Below are positions 45,053 to 55,565 of a DNA stretch of 64,000 nt, piece after piece. The number at the start of each line of letters is the position of its first letter. Positions within the stretch are counted from its first letter, which is position 1. Source of the DNA: Impatiens glandulifera (Eukaryota > Streptophyta > Magnoliopsida > Ericales > Balsaminaceae); the NCBI RefSeq assembly GCF_907164915.1, contig NC_061870.1, positions 4,740,273 through 4,804,272 on the forward strand. Reading direction: 5' to 3'. Under the pieces are notes generated by a model. It was not told where the DNA came from. It was given only the letters and a program-made list of their open reading frames with translations, and did no database searches. Position numbers and translations under genes: made by a program.

Positions 45053-45548
45053 GTTGTATCGTTATCTCTTTTGCACTCCTTTCCCTTTATATTTTCAAAC
45101 CGATTCATATATCGGTTTCTATCCTGCACCTTTATTCAATGAAAATCCATTTCAGCTTCATAACCGGTTCAAAATTTGCAAAAACTCAGATCACTCATCT
45201 AACTAACCGGTTAAAATCGATAAACAAATTTGTATTCATTGAAATATCCGGTCAAATTTATAAACTGCATCTTCGCGATTAATAAATAACATTAGTTAAT
45301 AGACAGTTCTCAAAAGAACCGATTGTTCAAAGGTTAAAACAAAAGTCCAATCGAAATTTTTGGAGGGAAATTTCCCGCCCAAAAACTCCCGCTCATAAAT
45401 TCCGCCCTTGGTTTCCCGCTCTAATTTGCCGCCCTTTTGTTTACCTCCCTTTTCCGCCCTTTGGTTTTCCGCCCAAACCACTTGGAGGGAAAATTCCCGC
45501 CTAAAGATGATGGGACGGTTTGCGACGGTTGGGCTTCCAAACTGCGCC

Positions 45549-45557
45549 TATAAAAAG
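45549..45557 (+). promoter_or_regulatory. TATA-like box of accessory ORF C
   Basis: TATAAAAAG lies 118 bp before the ATG at 45667. The leader is strongly CT-rich (TTTCTCTCTCTAGCTCTC), typical of plant 5' UTRs. Upstream, 45053-45548 has no gene but holds a purine/pyrimidine run with repeated TTTCCCGCCC/TTCCGCCC words at 45370-45500. Confidence 0.6.
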
Positions 45558-45666
45558 GGACCTTGGGCATTTCATTTCATTCTTACGCGAAACAGCTTTC
45601 TCTCTCTAGCTCTCAAACTCTCTCAAAGCGGTTTTTTTCTTGCTCATTCGATTCAATCATCAAACA

Positions 45667-48261
45667 ATGGGTCGTGATACCGCATTGTTCAAACATATCA
45701 TCTAGGTGGACTTTGAAGAGATTAGACAAAACGGTTCGGCTCCGGCAAAGGAAGTTCTATCCCGGATTTCCGAGGCCGTTCTCGAATACTTCTTAGGTGG
45801 TCCTTTTGTTCTATACAAGGAAGCGGTTGAAGAATTCTTTAATACCGCATCTCTCTCTGGCAGTACAATAACCGCAACCATTGGCGGCAAACAGTTCGAC
45901 ATAATTGATGAGTCGGTTGCGGAAATCCTACGCCTTCCAACAGATGGACGCAACGCTTCGATGGATCTAGATCAAAAAACATTCGAGGCGGCTTGCCAGA
46001 TTCTCTCGGCAACCGCGGTTCCTGTAGAAGTTTCCGGTAAGAAGTCATCACTGCGACCGGAATACATACCGCTTTGTGACATCTTCACCAAGTCGGTTCA
46101 GGCGAGAGGTGGAAATTTCGACAACCTCACCAAGGCAAAAATCGAGATGCTTGTCGGTCTACTAAACGGCATAAATATTAACTAGGCAAAGGAGGTTTTC
46201 AACAATCTAAAGGATATGGTGAAACCGGATTCCACCCGGTAATGGGGATACGCCATCCCACTCAGGAAGATCATACTCCACAACAATATCAACACCGGTC
46301 CGGGTGTTATTCTCTCTTCAAGCAATATCATTAGGTCTCGCCAATTCTTAGAAAAGAAGAAGCCGGCCCCCGGTTCTACAGGTGGCGGAAGGAAGAAGTT
46401 TGCTGCCAAGAAATCTGCTCCGGTAAAGGGCAAATTCGGAAGCAAGAAGGACAAACAACCGATAGAATTCGCGGAACCTCCCTCTGAAACGCGAGATGAG
46501 GACGATTCGGCCTCAAGCTCCGACCGAACCGCCTGACATTATACCGATGAAAATCTGTCCGGCAAAGAAAAGGAACCGACTGAAGAAGAACAACAATCGG
46601 CAAGTCTTAAAAATGCCGATACCGGTGCAGACGGCCCTGGGGAAGAAGACGTCCACAATACAAACAACATCCAGGAGGTAGCCGAAACTGTAGTGCGCAG
46701 AATCATGGAGGAAATCGATCTGCAAGCTCAGGCGGCTTCGGAAGTATACAGTGAGTGGTTCCGGATCCGGTGCAACAAATTCTTCAAACATGTGTTACCG
46801 GACTTAACCACTGGACAAAGATTCGAAAGGATTTTGGAGATAGAGGAAGACGTCATCAGCCTCACAAACGCTACGGATCCCAACGAAGCCATGGACCGAC
46901 ACGCAATAGTAGAACCGCGTGCTCGGCTACAAAAGCTAACCGGACATATGCGAAAGCTTACAGAAAGGTATATTCCAGGAACACCGAAGTCTCAACTACA
47001 ACTCTTGGTGTTGGATATCCTTGTGGTCAAGAAAGGAGAATTTATCAACGAAGTGGAACGGCTTGAAGCGGTGCGCGAACAACGAAATACAACTCTTGAG
47101 ACCGGTGACGGTCAGAATCCAGGTGATCGGTCTCCTCTAGCGGATCGGGCTATCAACGAAACCGACGATAGGACAGAGCCTCATCTCACCGACAATCTTG
47201 AATCAGATCAAGTCCGGGATTCAGAACCGGCCGTCACAGAAGAAAGAGTCAAGTCTCTCATTCAAGAATTTGTCAACGACGCGGTTAAGCCCTGGAAGAA
47301 GAAAGCTAAGAGGGTCGCGGTTCAAGCATTCAAGATGGCCGAGACAACAAGGAATGATCTTGGGAAGGCAAACGACCGGATCACAGAGGTCGAAGTCAAC
47401 TACCGTGACGACACTGTTCTGTACGACGCTCATCTTAAACGAACCGTAGCCTTGGAAGATACGACCTCAAAGCTGGTGGATGACTTGGAACGGTTTCAAG
47501 GGAAAATTGAGCAACGACTTATAAAGGTCGATGAGGACCTGGGGCGGTCAAGCACCGAAGCCGGTTCCACACTTGACAGGGTCACAAGCCTCGAAGAAAA
47601 GAATGCAAGTCTTGAGGAGCGAAACGACAAACTTAAAGCCGACCTCAAGGCGGTCACCGAATAGGTGAATGAACTGATAAATGCCAAGCTTGCTGCCGAT
47701 AAAGCGGTTGAGGAGGCAAACGCTCAGGCGGCTAAAGAACTTCAAGATGCGCTGGACGAAGAAACGCGGAAAACGAAGGAAGCACCGCGATTGTCTGATG
47801 CGGAATTGGCCGAACGCGCACGAAATGTAGCAGCTAGAAATCCGGCACTTGCAAAGACCTTAGCAGCTCAAGAGGCCAAGGATGAAGAGCGGTTAAACAC
47901 TGAAAAACAAAGGCTCGACGAATATGCCAAGGCTCACAAGAAGTCCAAGGCGGCTCCCTCCTCTTCGGTTCTGGAAACACGAAAGAGGAAAGTTCCCTCA
48001 AGAAAGACTCAAGTCACCGAGATGCTGGGCAGAATCACCGAAACAGTTGTTGAAGAGGATGACTTCGAGGAGGATCTCAAGCCGCGACATACAAGACAAC
48101 GAGTTTTAAATGCGGTTCCAGTTAGCACGGTCGGACAACCGATATCTTCTCACCCGGACACAACGGGAGCAGGAGGTTCTTCTTCAAGGCCGGCTCAACC
48201 GGCTAAAAGACAACCGACAAATGACCTGATGAAAGACTTCCTGCCATCCGAATTGGACTAG
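45667..48261 (+). pseudogene. Accessory ORF C: 864 codons, shared domain plus coiled-coil tail, five stops
   Basis: The N-terminus (MGRDTALFKHII...) carries the domain shared with A and B to about residue 190 (VDFEEIRQNG, AVEEFFNTASLSGSTI, ILRLPTDGR, LRPEYIPLCDIFTKS, MLVGLLNGIN). A Lys-rich, nuclear-signal-like linker follows (KKKPAPG, KKFAAKKSAP, KKDKQ at about 46350-46455), then an acidic segment, then long heptad-like coiled coil (about 46690-47900: LEDTTSKLVDDLERFQGKI, LEEKNASLEERNDKLKADL). The tail is basic/Ser-rich and ends DFLPSELD. In-frame stops: 45703 TAG, 46183 TAG, 46240 TAA, 46534 TGA, 47662 TAG. The first replaces the Gln read in ORF A (LQVDF) and the second the Trp read in A and B (NWS). 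Function unknown. Coiled coil suggests self-assembly. Confidence 0.7.
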
Positions 48262-48609
48262 GGGCTTTATTTTCTATCTTTACTTATGTTTATTTCGGTT
48301 TCTACATATATAATATTTTTGCCCTTTTGCGGTTATCTTTACTTATATATATATATAGTTATTTTTGGAAAACCGGCCTATATTTGCAATCTTACATGAT
48401 TTTGAATATTTTAAATAAAATAATCAAAAAGGGAGAAATTGATAAGATAAAAGATAGAATTTCTCAAAAATTTTCTCAAAATTTTCCAAAATTTTTCGGA
48501 AAATCCTCCCAAGTTAGTTTCCAAAAATCCGGCCAAAGAAAACTGGCCTACATTTGCAATCTTACATGATTTTGATAATTTTAAATAAAATAATCAAAAA
48601 GGGAGAAAT
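48262..48609 (+). repeat. Duplicated polypurine-tract region
   Basis: CTTACATGATTTTGA...AATAAAATAATC followed by AAAAAGGGAGAAAT occurs twice, ending at about 48440 and 48609, 170 bp apart. The second abuts the 3' LTR and is the working polypurine tract for plus-strand priming. Multiple conserved polypurine tracts are a reported hallmark of Sireviruses. An AATTTTCC/GGAAAATT-rich palindromic stretch lies between them. Confidence 0.8.
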
Positions 48610-49850
48610 TGTTAGATAAAATTAGACCGGTTAATAGAACTTAACACAAATAAACTTCCTATGCAGGAACAGACAAAGAACCGGACCGGTCAAACCAATG
48701 AACCGGTTAAGAAGCTCAACCGGTCAAACACCTAAACTTACCAGAAACATGACCGCACAAAGAAGGCAAGATCGGTCAAAACTAAACACCTGATTAAACA
48801 CCAGACATCCGGTCATTTAAAAGCCAAAGGAATAATCGGAAGCCATCCGGTTAAGACAAATAACCGACCATCATAAGAAGATACTTCGGGTATCTATTGA
48901 GAATGATACCAAAGGAATAGACTAAACATTTCCATATTCAAACAAGTCTGAGGAAAGTCTGCAGGCTGCAGAAAACCGTCCTACAGGATCTTTCCACTTC
49001 AGAATAAATCAGAAAGGCAATCTTCCAAGTACAGACAACTGTCCAACCGACAGTTACCACATTGAGTAAAAGACAAACATAGCCGGTTTGACCTACATAT
49101 TGGAAGAACAGACCGTCAGGTCTGAAAAGTTGACCGACAGGTCTGAAAAGTTGACCGCCAGGTCTGAATCACTGAACCTCTGCTCAACCAATCAAATTCA
49201 AGGAAATGAAATGTGACCGTTGGCACATTTCACCTATAAAAGGAGGAGCTAAAGAGGAGTAAATGCGGGACATAGTGGACAATTAATTTACAAGTGATAA
49301 GAGTGTGTTCTATCTCTAGAAAGCTTAAGTGCTAAGTTGAAGTGTAATTCTACAATTTCGGTTAAAATTGTACGAGTGTTATTGAGCAGGAAATAAGTCT
49401 CGATCGGATTGTATTTGTATTCCTTAGTGAATATCCTTCTCGCGGTTTCGAGAGAAAGGGGTGACGTAGGAGTTTTATCTCTGAACATCCATAAAAACCT
49501 GTCTTGTTATTTACTTTCTGCCGGTTCTACATTCTAACCGACCTGTACTAACTCATTTACATCGCTATAACCGACTATACATTACCTAAACCGAATCACC
49601 AAGATCCAAAAACCGACCCAGCAACTTCTAAACCTGTCCTATCCAAAACCGGTCCTGCCTATTTCTTGAGTGTGCTGCTTCAACCTGAAACAAACTTCTT
49701 CCGCTCTTGAACCTGGTTTAAGGGTTTGTGACAGTTTGTGTAGTATTGAAACCCCGGTGTTAATCTCTAACCGGATTAATCACCACCCTTTGAGTGAGAC
49801 GCGTTAACCGGCCCAACCCCGGTCCTCCAGCCGCGACCTAGATCCTAACA
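48610..49850 (+). repeat. 3' LTR of Copia element 2
   Basis: 1241 bp, collinear with the 5' LTR, from TGTTAGATAA to GATCCTAACA, followed by ATATT. TATAAAAG at 49235-49242. The frame at 49288-49488 minus (also seen in the 5' LTR) is an antisense shadow. Confidence 0.92.
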
Positions 49851-50063
49851 ATATTATTCGTGATTTATTGACAATTTTAACCATTGAATACATATTTTCT
49901 AATTTTGCTAATTTTTTTAAAAACTTTTTTGTTTATATTTTTATTCATGTGTATCGCACGTGAATCCTACTAGTAATAAATAATTTATGTGTTTCTGACT
50001 AATTAATTATATTTTCACTTTCATAATTTCTCTTTCTTAATTAACTATTTTATTAATTTTCTC

Positions 50064-51554
50064 CATTAGTAAAAAATAGCTTATTAAGGAGGGCATAAAC
50101 TCTCGGAGAAAGGCTGTATGCCTTGGTGAAAGAATTCACTAAGAGCGATATATGCCCTCGCCGCGTCTCGGTGATAAAGCTGTCGGTGAAAAAGAAAAGA
50201 CATTTGCAAAGGCATCAAAAGTCCTCGAAGATAAATTATAACTGAGAGTATATAAAGCTCTCGAAAATGACCGCTTTCTATTTCCTAGAGCAGCGCTAAC
50301 GCTCTCGGAGACCGCTAATAAGTTTTTTCCAAGAGCATAAGCCTATTGCTTTCGACTATAATAAGGTTTTTTTTAAATAAAACGTTTATAAACAGAATAT
50401 TACCTATTTTAAACAAAACAATTTCAGACCTAAATCATACACAAATTAGAAATACCAAATTTCATATACCAAAATCCCAATAATCCAAAAATACAATTAT
50501 CCAATAAACCTAAATCTCAATTCATTCAACATTACAATATCTAATAAACCAAAATCTCAATTATCCCATATACCGGACAAAGTATTTACAGATATAAAAA
50601 CATCATATAATAGATTGATCCGGAGGTAGAAGTGGAGGATATCTCGCCATAAACGCCGCCAACTAGTTCTGAAATTATTCCCTTTGTCTTTCTATTTGTA
50701 TTTGTGACTCAAGAGCTTGTCTTTCCATTTCAATTTGAATTTGTCTTTGTGTCTCAAGAGCTTGTTTTTTTTTCTACTTGCGCTTCTCTTTTAGTCTCAA
50801 GTGCTTCTCTTTGTGACTCAAGAACTACAACCTCTGGTTGTTCTTTTTTCAAAGCCTCCTCTTGTAATTCAGTATGCAACTTCTCAACCTCTTTCTCCCT
50901 CTGCTGAGATTGAATTCCACTACGTAAATCTCCTCTAAACTAGGTAGGCCTCACGCAGGATCCTATTCCAATGACCCTCCCGTGCCCTTGTCGTTCAAAA
51001 ACATTCTCGGTCAGCTCATAATCGGACATATCGGGATTTCTTTCGAGCGTCTGACGTATCGCATCCTACAAAAAGAAATAATAGTTGATTAGTAGATTAT
51101 AAATCAATAAATAAGTGAAATATGAAGTGCACACTTACAATTTTCTCTTGTATATGGGGATCCACCACACAAATAGAGTCGTCACATGTTCCTTTTTTAC
51201 TATGTGTCTTGTAGAAAACCTCAATGTGTGATGGCATTATACCCGTAGTCCTCTCCTATGAAGATTAAATGTTAGTATTGTTAATTATCAAAATATAGTT
51301 AACATATTATAATAACTCTTGAATAAATATACTTACCATTTTTGCTGCCACCTGAGTGAATGACACACTCCCCGCATGATGTGTCATTCAAAGATTCTTC
51401 ATATTTTATGAATTCCACTCACTTCATACATATTATTGAAAACATCAATTAGTACTTAGTTACATTATAAACATGGATGTATAAAGTTTAAAATTTAAAG
51501 ATTCAACATTAGGGTATATTGTCTTTTATGCACATAAGCCATATACCCAAATAC
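50064..51554 (-). mobile_element. Inverted CACTA fragment with Ptta gene remnant
   Basis: A CATTAGTAAAAAAT end at 50064 (one base off the CACTA-type end CACTAGTAAAAAA at 51555) starts a stretch with CTCTCGG words (50100-50330). Minus-strand coding remnants of a second CACTA-type gene follow. The other end is missing: no inverted CACTA terminus is seen before 51555. Confidence 0.55.
50600..51420 (-). pseudogene. Ptta/Transposase_24-type CACTA protein remnant
   Basis: Reading leftwards: SGSVSFTQVAAKM (near 51390-51345), then across an intron GIMPSHIEVFYKTHSKKGT and VVDPHIQEKI (about 51240-51145), then QTLERNPDMSDYELTENVF, ERQGHGRVIGIGSCVRPT, a coiled coil (QQREKEVEKLHTELQEEAL) and a Glu/Lys-rich end with stops. 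The order 'VxFLKTHxxKxG ... GRVxGxGSGV' is that of plant En/Spm Ptta proteins. It is a different subfamily from the copy at 61-63 kb. Not functional. Confidence 0.7.
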
Positions 51555-51589
51555 CACTAGTAAAAAAAGAATCTTTACCGACAGAATTT

Positions 51590-52365
51590 ACCAAGTGTTT
51601 ACTATAACTCTCGGTAATGGTATCGAGAGGAAGAAACCTTTCATTAATAAAAATAAATTCCAAGAGGTATGTAAAACTTTCGGTGATATGAGGTTTTACC
51701 GAAAGTTATCTAATAAATCATTGGTTTTGACCTTCCCAAAAAATCAAAAATAATTCTAAGTGTTGGGAAGGGGGTAATTGCGAAGGTTTATTAGAAAACC
51801 TTCGGTTTTAACTTTTCCCCAAATAATTAAAAATAATTCTAAGTGTTGGGAAGGGGTAATTTCGAAGGTTTATTAGAAAATCTTCGGTTTTAACTTTCCC
51901 ATAAATTGGTAATTGCAAAGGTTTTCTAATAAACCTTCGCAATTACCCCTTCCCGAAAAAATAAAAAATAATTATAAGTGTTGTGAAGGGGTAATTGTGA
52001 AGGTTTATTAGAAAACCTTCGGTTTTAACTTTCCCTAGAATTGGTAATTACGAAGGTTTGTAATAAACCTTCGCAATTACCCCTTCTCAAAAAAATCAAA
52101 AATTATTCTAAGTGTTGAGAAGGGGTAATTGCGAAGGTTTATTAGAAAATCTTTGGTTTTACTTTCCCCCAAATTGGTAATTCCGAAAGGTTTTCTAAAA
52201 AAACCTTCGCAATTACCCTTCCCAAAAAAATCGAAAATAATTCTAAGTGTGGGAAAGGGGTAATTGCGAAGGTTTATTAGAAAACCTTTGGTTTTAACAT
52301 TCCCCCAAATTGGTAATTCTGAAAGGTTTATGAAAACCTTCAGTAATACCCAAAATAAAAAATAA
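51590..52365. repeat. CACTA subterminal repeats, left
   Basis: Units of about 110-120 bp share GGGTAATTGCGAAGGTTTAT, TAGAAAACCTTCGG and CTAAGTGTTGRGAAGGGG, and occur in both orientations (e.g. TAATAAACCTTCGCAATTACC at 51935 and 52060). The frame at 52077-52475 minus is a repeat artefact. Confidence 0.75.
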
Positions 52366-53345
52366 AAAAACCCTACTTTTCTTTTCTTCTTTCCGCCCGC
52401 TTTCTTTCCCTTTCTCTCTCTCCCAGCTTCATTTCGCCCGCGCCGCCGCCGCTTGGAAGACTCCCGCCGCTGCACCTACGCCTATTAAGGTAAATTCTAA
52501 GTGTTGGTTAGATTTTATATATTTAGGGTTAATTAATCTTAGATTATGTGATATGTTATATATATTTCGGTTGATTTTTATTAGATAATTCATGTTAGAT
52601 TAGGTATATATTTAGCTATGTTGTTTTATTTGGTTATGTTAGATTCTTCGTTTGGTTATATGATTAGATTTAGGTTTGTTATTGGTTAGTTTTATGTTTT
52701 ATTTAGGTTAGTTTAGATTATATTTTGTTTGATATATGTATGATTAGGTTATATTTTGTTAAATATATGTATGATTTTGTTAGATTTAGTTTGATATATG
52801 TTTGGATTATGTTATAATTTTTTTGATATATTTTGGATTAGGTTATTGTGTTTAATTTAAGTTATATTACATTTGGATTAAGGTTATTTCGTTTGATTTA
52901 TGTTTGATTAGTATGATTTATGTTAAATTTGGTTTAATGTATATTATATTTTGATTAATGTTAGATTAGGTTTATTAATTTTATATATATTGTGGTTAGA
53001 TTCATAAATTTATTAATGAAATGCATTCAGGATGAGTAGTTGAAAGCGTATTCGGAAAATACCAGAGAAACTATCCCTGCCATTCCAGAACTTGCTAACA
53101 CAATCAAGTTATGACCCAGGGTCTGTCGCGGTGAACCCAATGACTACTGCGAATGTTAAACATGAGGAGGAAGCGAGACACATAGCATTGGCATTGGAGC
53201 AAATTCAATTGAGGGATGCGGAAAGAGCTCAATTGCTTACTGAAAATAAAGCGGACATGGAGCAAATGGCGCAAAAATTGGAGAATCTTGAACAATAAGT
53301 TGAATTCTTCATGATACAGAATCAACCACTCCCTCCTCCCCTACT
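52366..53345 (+). pseudogene. Deletion-type CACTA gene: leader, intron, coiled-coil ORF
   Basis: A CT-rich leader with CGCCGCCGCCGCTT (52370-52490) ends at an AAG/GTAAATTC donor. A TTAGGTT-rich intron of about 540 bp runs to ATGCATTCAG. The ORF then reads MTTANVKHEEEARHIALALE, QIQLRDAERAQLLTENKADM, EQMAQKLENLEQ, a TAA at 53296-53298, then VEFFMIQNQPLPPP. The Glu/Gln coiled coil plus Pro-rich end matches the C-terminus of the Ptta proteins at 33 kb and 62.5 kb. The tnp2 gene and most of Ptta are absent, so this is a non-autonomous internal-deletion derivative. Whether it makes a peptide is unknown. Confidence 0.55.
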
Positions 53346-53539
53346 ACTAAGTAGATTAAAGTTTTTGAATAATTATTTGTAAACGTTTTCGTTCGACTGA
53401 TAACATGTTTTGGATAAATTGATACATTTTGACATTTGTTAAGAATTATGAATTATAATTATCTTTTGGTTTATTAATGTGGTTTATGAATGTTTTTCTG
53501 TATGTATTGGTTTCCCTTTATTTGAGAAATGTATTGAAC

Positions 53540-54250
53540 ATTTTCAATTACACTCTTGTCAAAAAAAATGGAAAAATATGGTAATTGCGAAGGTTATTCA
53601 AAGAACCCTCGGTTTTAACTTTCTAGAATTGGTAATTGCGAAAGTTTATTGGAAAACTCTCTCTTTTGACATAGGGGTACTTGCGAAAGTTTTCCAATAA
53701 ACTTTCGCTTTTGACCTTCCTTAAAAAAATTTAAAAAATTTGAAAATTTTCTAAGTGTTGGGAAGGGGTAATTGCGAAAGTTTATTGGAAAACTTCCGCT
53801 TTTGACCCTTCCTTAAAAAAATTTGAAAATTTTCTAAGTGTTGGGAAGGGGTAATTGCGAAAGTTTATTGGAAAACTTTCTCTTTTGACCCTTCTTTAAA
53901 AAAATTTGAAAATTTTCTAAGTGTTGGGAAGAGGTAATTGCGAAAGTATATTGGAAAACTTTCGCTTTTGACCCTTCCTTAAAAATATTTGAAACTTTTC
54001 TAAGTGTTGGTAAGGGGTAATTGCGAAAGTTTATTGGAAAACTTTCGCTTTTTACCCTTCCTAAAAAAATTGGAAAAATTTCTAAGTGTTGGGAAGGTGT
54101 AATTGCGAAAGTTTATTGGATTACTTTCGCTATTGACCCTTCCTAAAAAAATTGGAAAATTTTCTAAGTGTTGGGAAGGTGAAATAGCTAAAGTTTATTG
54201 GAAAACTTTCGCTATTGACCCTTCCTAAAAAAATTATGTTTAAGGTCAGG
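53540..54250. repeat. CACTA subterminal repeats, right end of the short unit
   Basis: About seven units near 85-90 bp: GGTAATTGCGAAAGTTTATT, GGAAAACTTTCGCTTTTGACC, CTTCCTTAAAAAAATT and TTTCTAAGTGTTGGGAAGG. Each unit contains an inverted pair around the GGAAAA centre. They are more uniform than the left array. Confidence 0.8.
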
Positions 54251-54369
54251 ACCGAGAGATATTTAAAAATCTCGGTTTTGAATGTAGGTACCAAAAGTAA
54301 ATTAATTAACTTTCGGTATTCATTCCATATTTTATTTGATTTTTTGCAATTTTTTGTTTAAACTATTTA

Positions 54370-55020
54370 ATCACATCAAGTGTGTTATTTTTTAAGAATG
54401 AAGATTGTGTTTAATGTTATAAATGTATATGATTGTGTTTGATAATATAAAGAAGTATATATGTATGTTTGTATTTGATGATATTAAGGTTGTGTGTAAA
54501 GTTTGATCATAATGATGTATTGGGATTGTGTAATGTTTTAAGGATATCCATTGTGTTAAATTAATGTTGTTCAAGGTCATTAGGAGATGGAAAACTAATT
54601 AATTTAACAATTTATGAAGTGATAATACCGAAAGTTAATGGTATATCTTTCGGTAATAATCATCAAAATCACTACATAATTTCTTAATTTAATTGGAATT
54701 TCACTTTCTAATCTACACTCCTAACCAAGCTAATCAAGTGTGTGTTATTTTTTAAGAATTCAGATTGTTTTTAATATTAAAATGTATATGATTGTGTTTG
54801 ATTATATAAAGAAGTGTATATGTATGTTTGTGTTTGATGATCATATGAATGTGTGTAATGTTTGACGATATGGATTGTGTAATGTTTTAAGGATATAAAA
54901 TGTGTTAAATTAATGTTGTTCAAGGTCATTAGAAGGTGAAAAACAAATTTATTTAACAATTTATCAAGTGATAATTCCAAAAATATTGGTATAACTTTCG
55001 GTAATAATCATCAAAACCGA
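54370..55020. repeat. Direct repeat of about 350-360 bp, two copies
   Basis: TGTGTTATTTTTTAAGAAT occurs at 54381 and 54741, and TCAAGGTCATTAG at 54571 and 54920, with collinear sequence between (TGTATATGATTGTGTTTGAT, AATGTTTTAAGGATAT). Both copies end in AACTTTCGGTAATAATCATC-like DNA. Non-coding 5' part of the long CACTA unit. Confidence 0.8.
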
Positions 55021-55565
55021 GAGATATACACAAATCTCTCGGTTTTATCTATTTAAAATTAATTGTATATTTGTCAAAACTGAGAGATTTAGACACATCT
55101 CTCAGAATCTAATAAGATCAAAACCGAGAGATATGTCTAAATCTCTTGGAATTAAGTTATATTGATCAAAACCGAGAGTTATATAAAAACTCTCGGAAAT
55201 AATCAAACCGAGAGTTTTCATATAACTCTCGGAATTAACTCATTTAATTAACAAATTGCTTCTTTCTTCCTAATTCATTTCTCCTTTTCTCTCATCTCTC
55301 TCCGCGACCTCTAATTCCAGACGTCGACTCTACCGCCACCCGTTCAAGACGACGTTGTCGCTCCTCCGTTCAAGATGACTACGTCACCGGTCCTCCATTC
55401 AAGACGTCGCTGCTCCTCCGTTCAGGAAGACGCCGCCGCCGCTCCTCTATTGAAGATCCGGATCTGTTTTCCGTCGCTCCTCCACCTGAAGCGCCCCTAC
55501 GTCTATTGAAGATCGTCGCGCCTCCTCCACCGTCGCCGCCTACAGCAGATAAAACAAGGTAAGTT
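55020..55565 (+). promoter_or_regulatory. Leader region of the long CACTA unit
   Basis: Subterminal words CCGAGAGATAT/ATCTCTCGG (55020-55240) are followed by a CT-rich leader and a GC-rich stretch of repeated CAAGACGWCG and CTCCTCCGTTCAAGA words (55310-55540). It ends at CAAG/GTAAGTTTTTTAGG, a good donor. The intron that follows (55560-56100) has a tandem TGAATGAATTGGATTTTAGG phrase of about 60-80 bp. Confidence 0.5.

Larger units (their letters stand above)
36315..49850 (+). mobile_element. Complete 13.5-kb Sirevirus-like Copia element 2 with accessory genes
   Basis: Two LTRs of 1241 bp (36315-37555 and 48610-49850), each TGTTAGATAA...GATCCTAACA, are flanked by the 5-bp duplication ATATT (36310-36314 and 49851-49855). 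Inside, in order: Met-tRNA primer site, gag, pol, three paralogous accessory ORFs, a duplicated polypurine tract. The CCGGT-rich LTR, long Gag, extra ORFs after pol and repeated polypurine tracts fit the Sirevirus lineage. 13.5 kb is larger than the 9-11 kb I consider usual for that group. gag and pol carry stops and frameshifts, so this copy is not autonomous. Confidence 0.92.
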
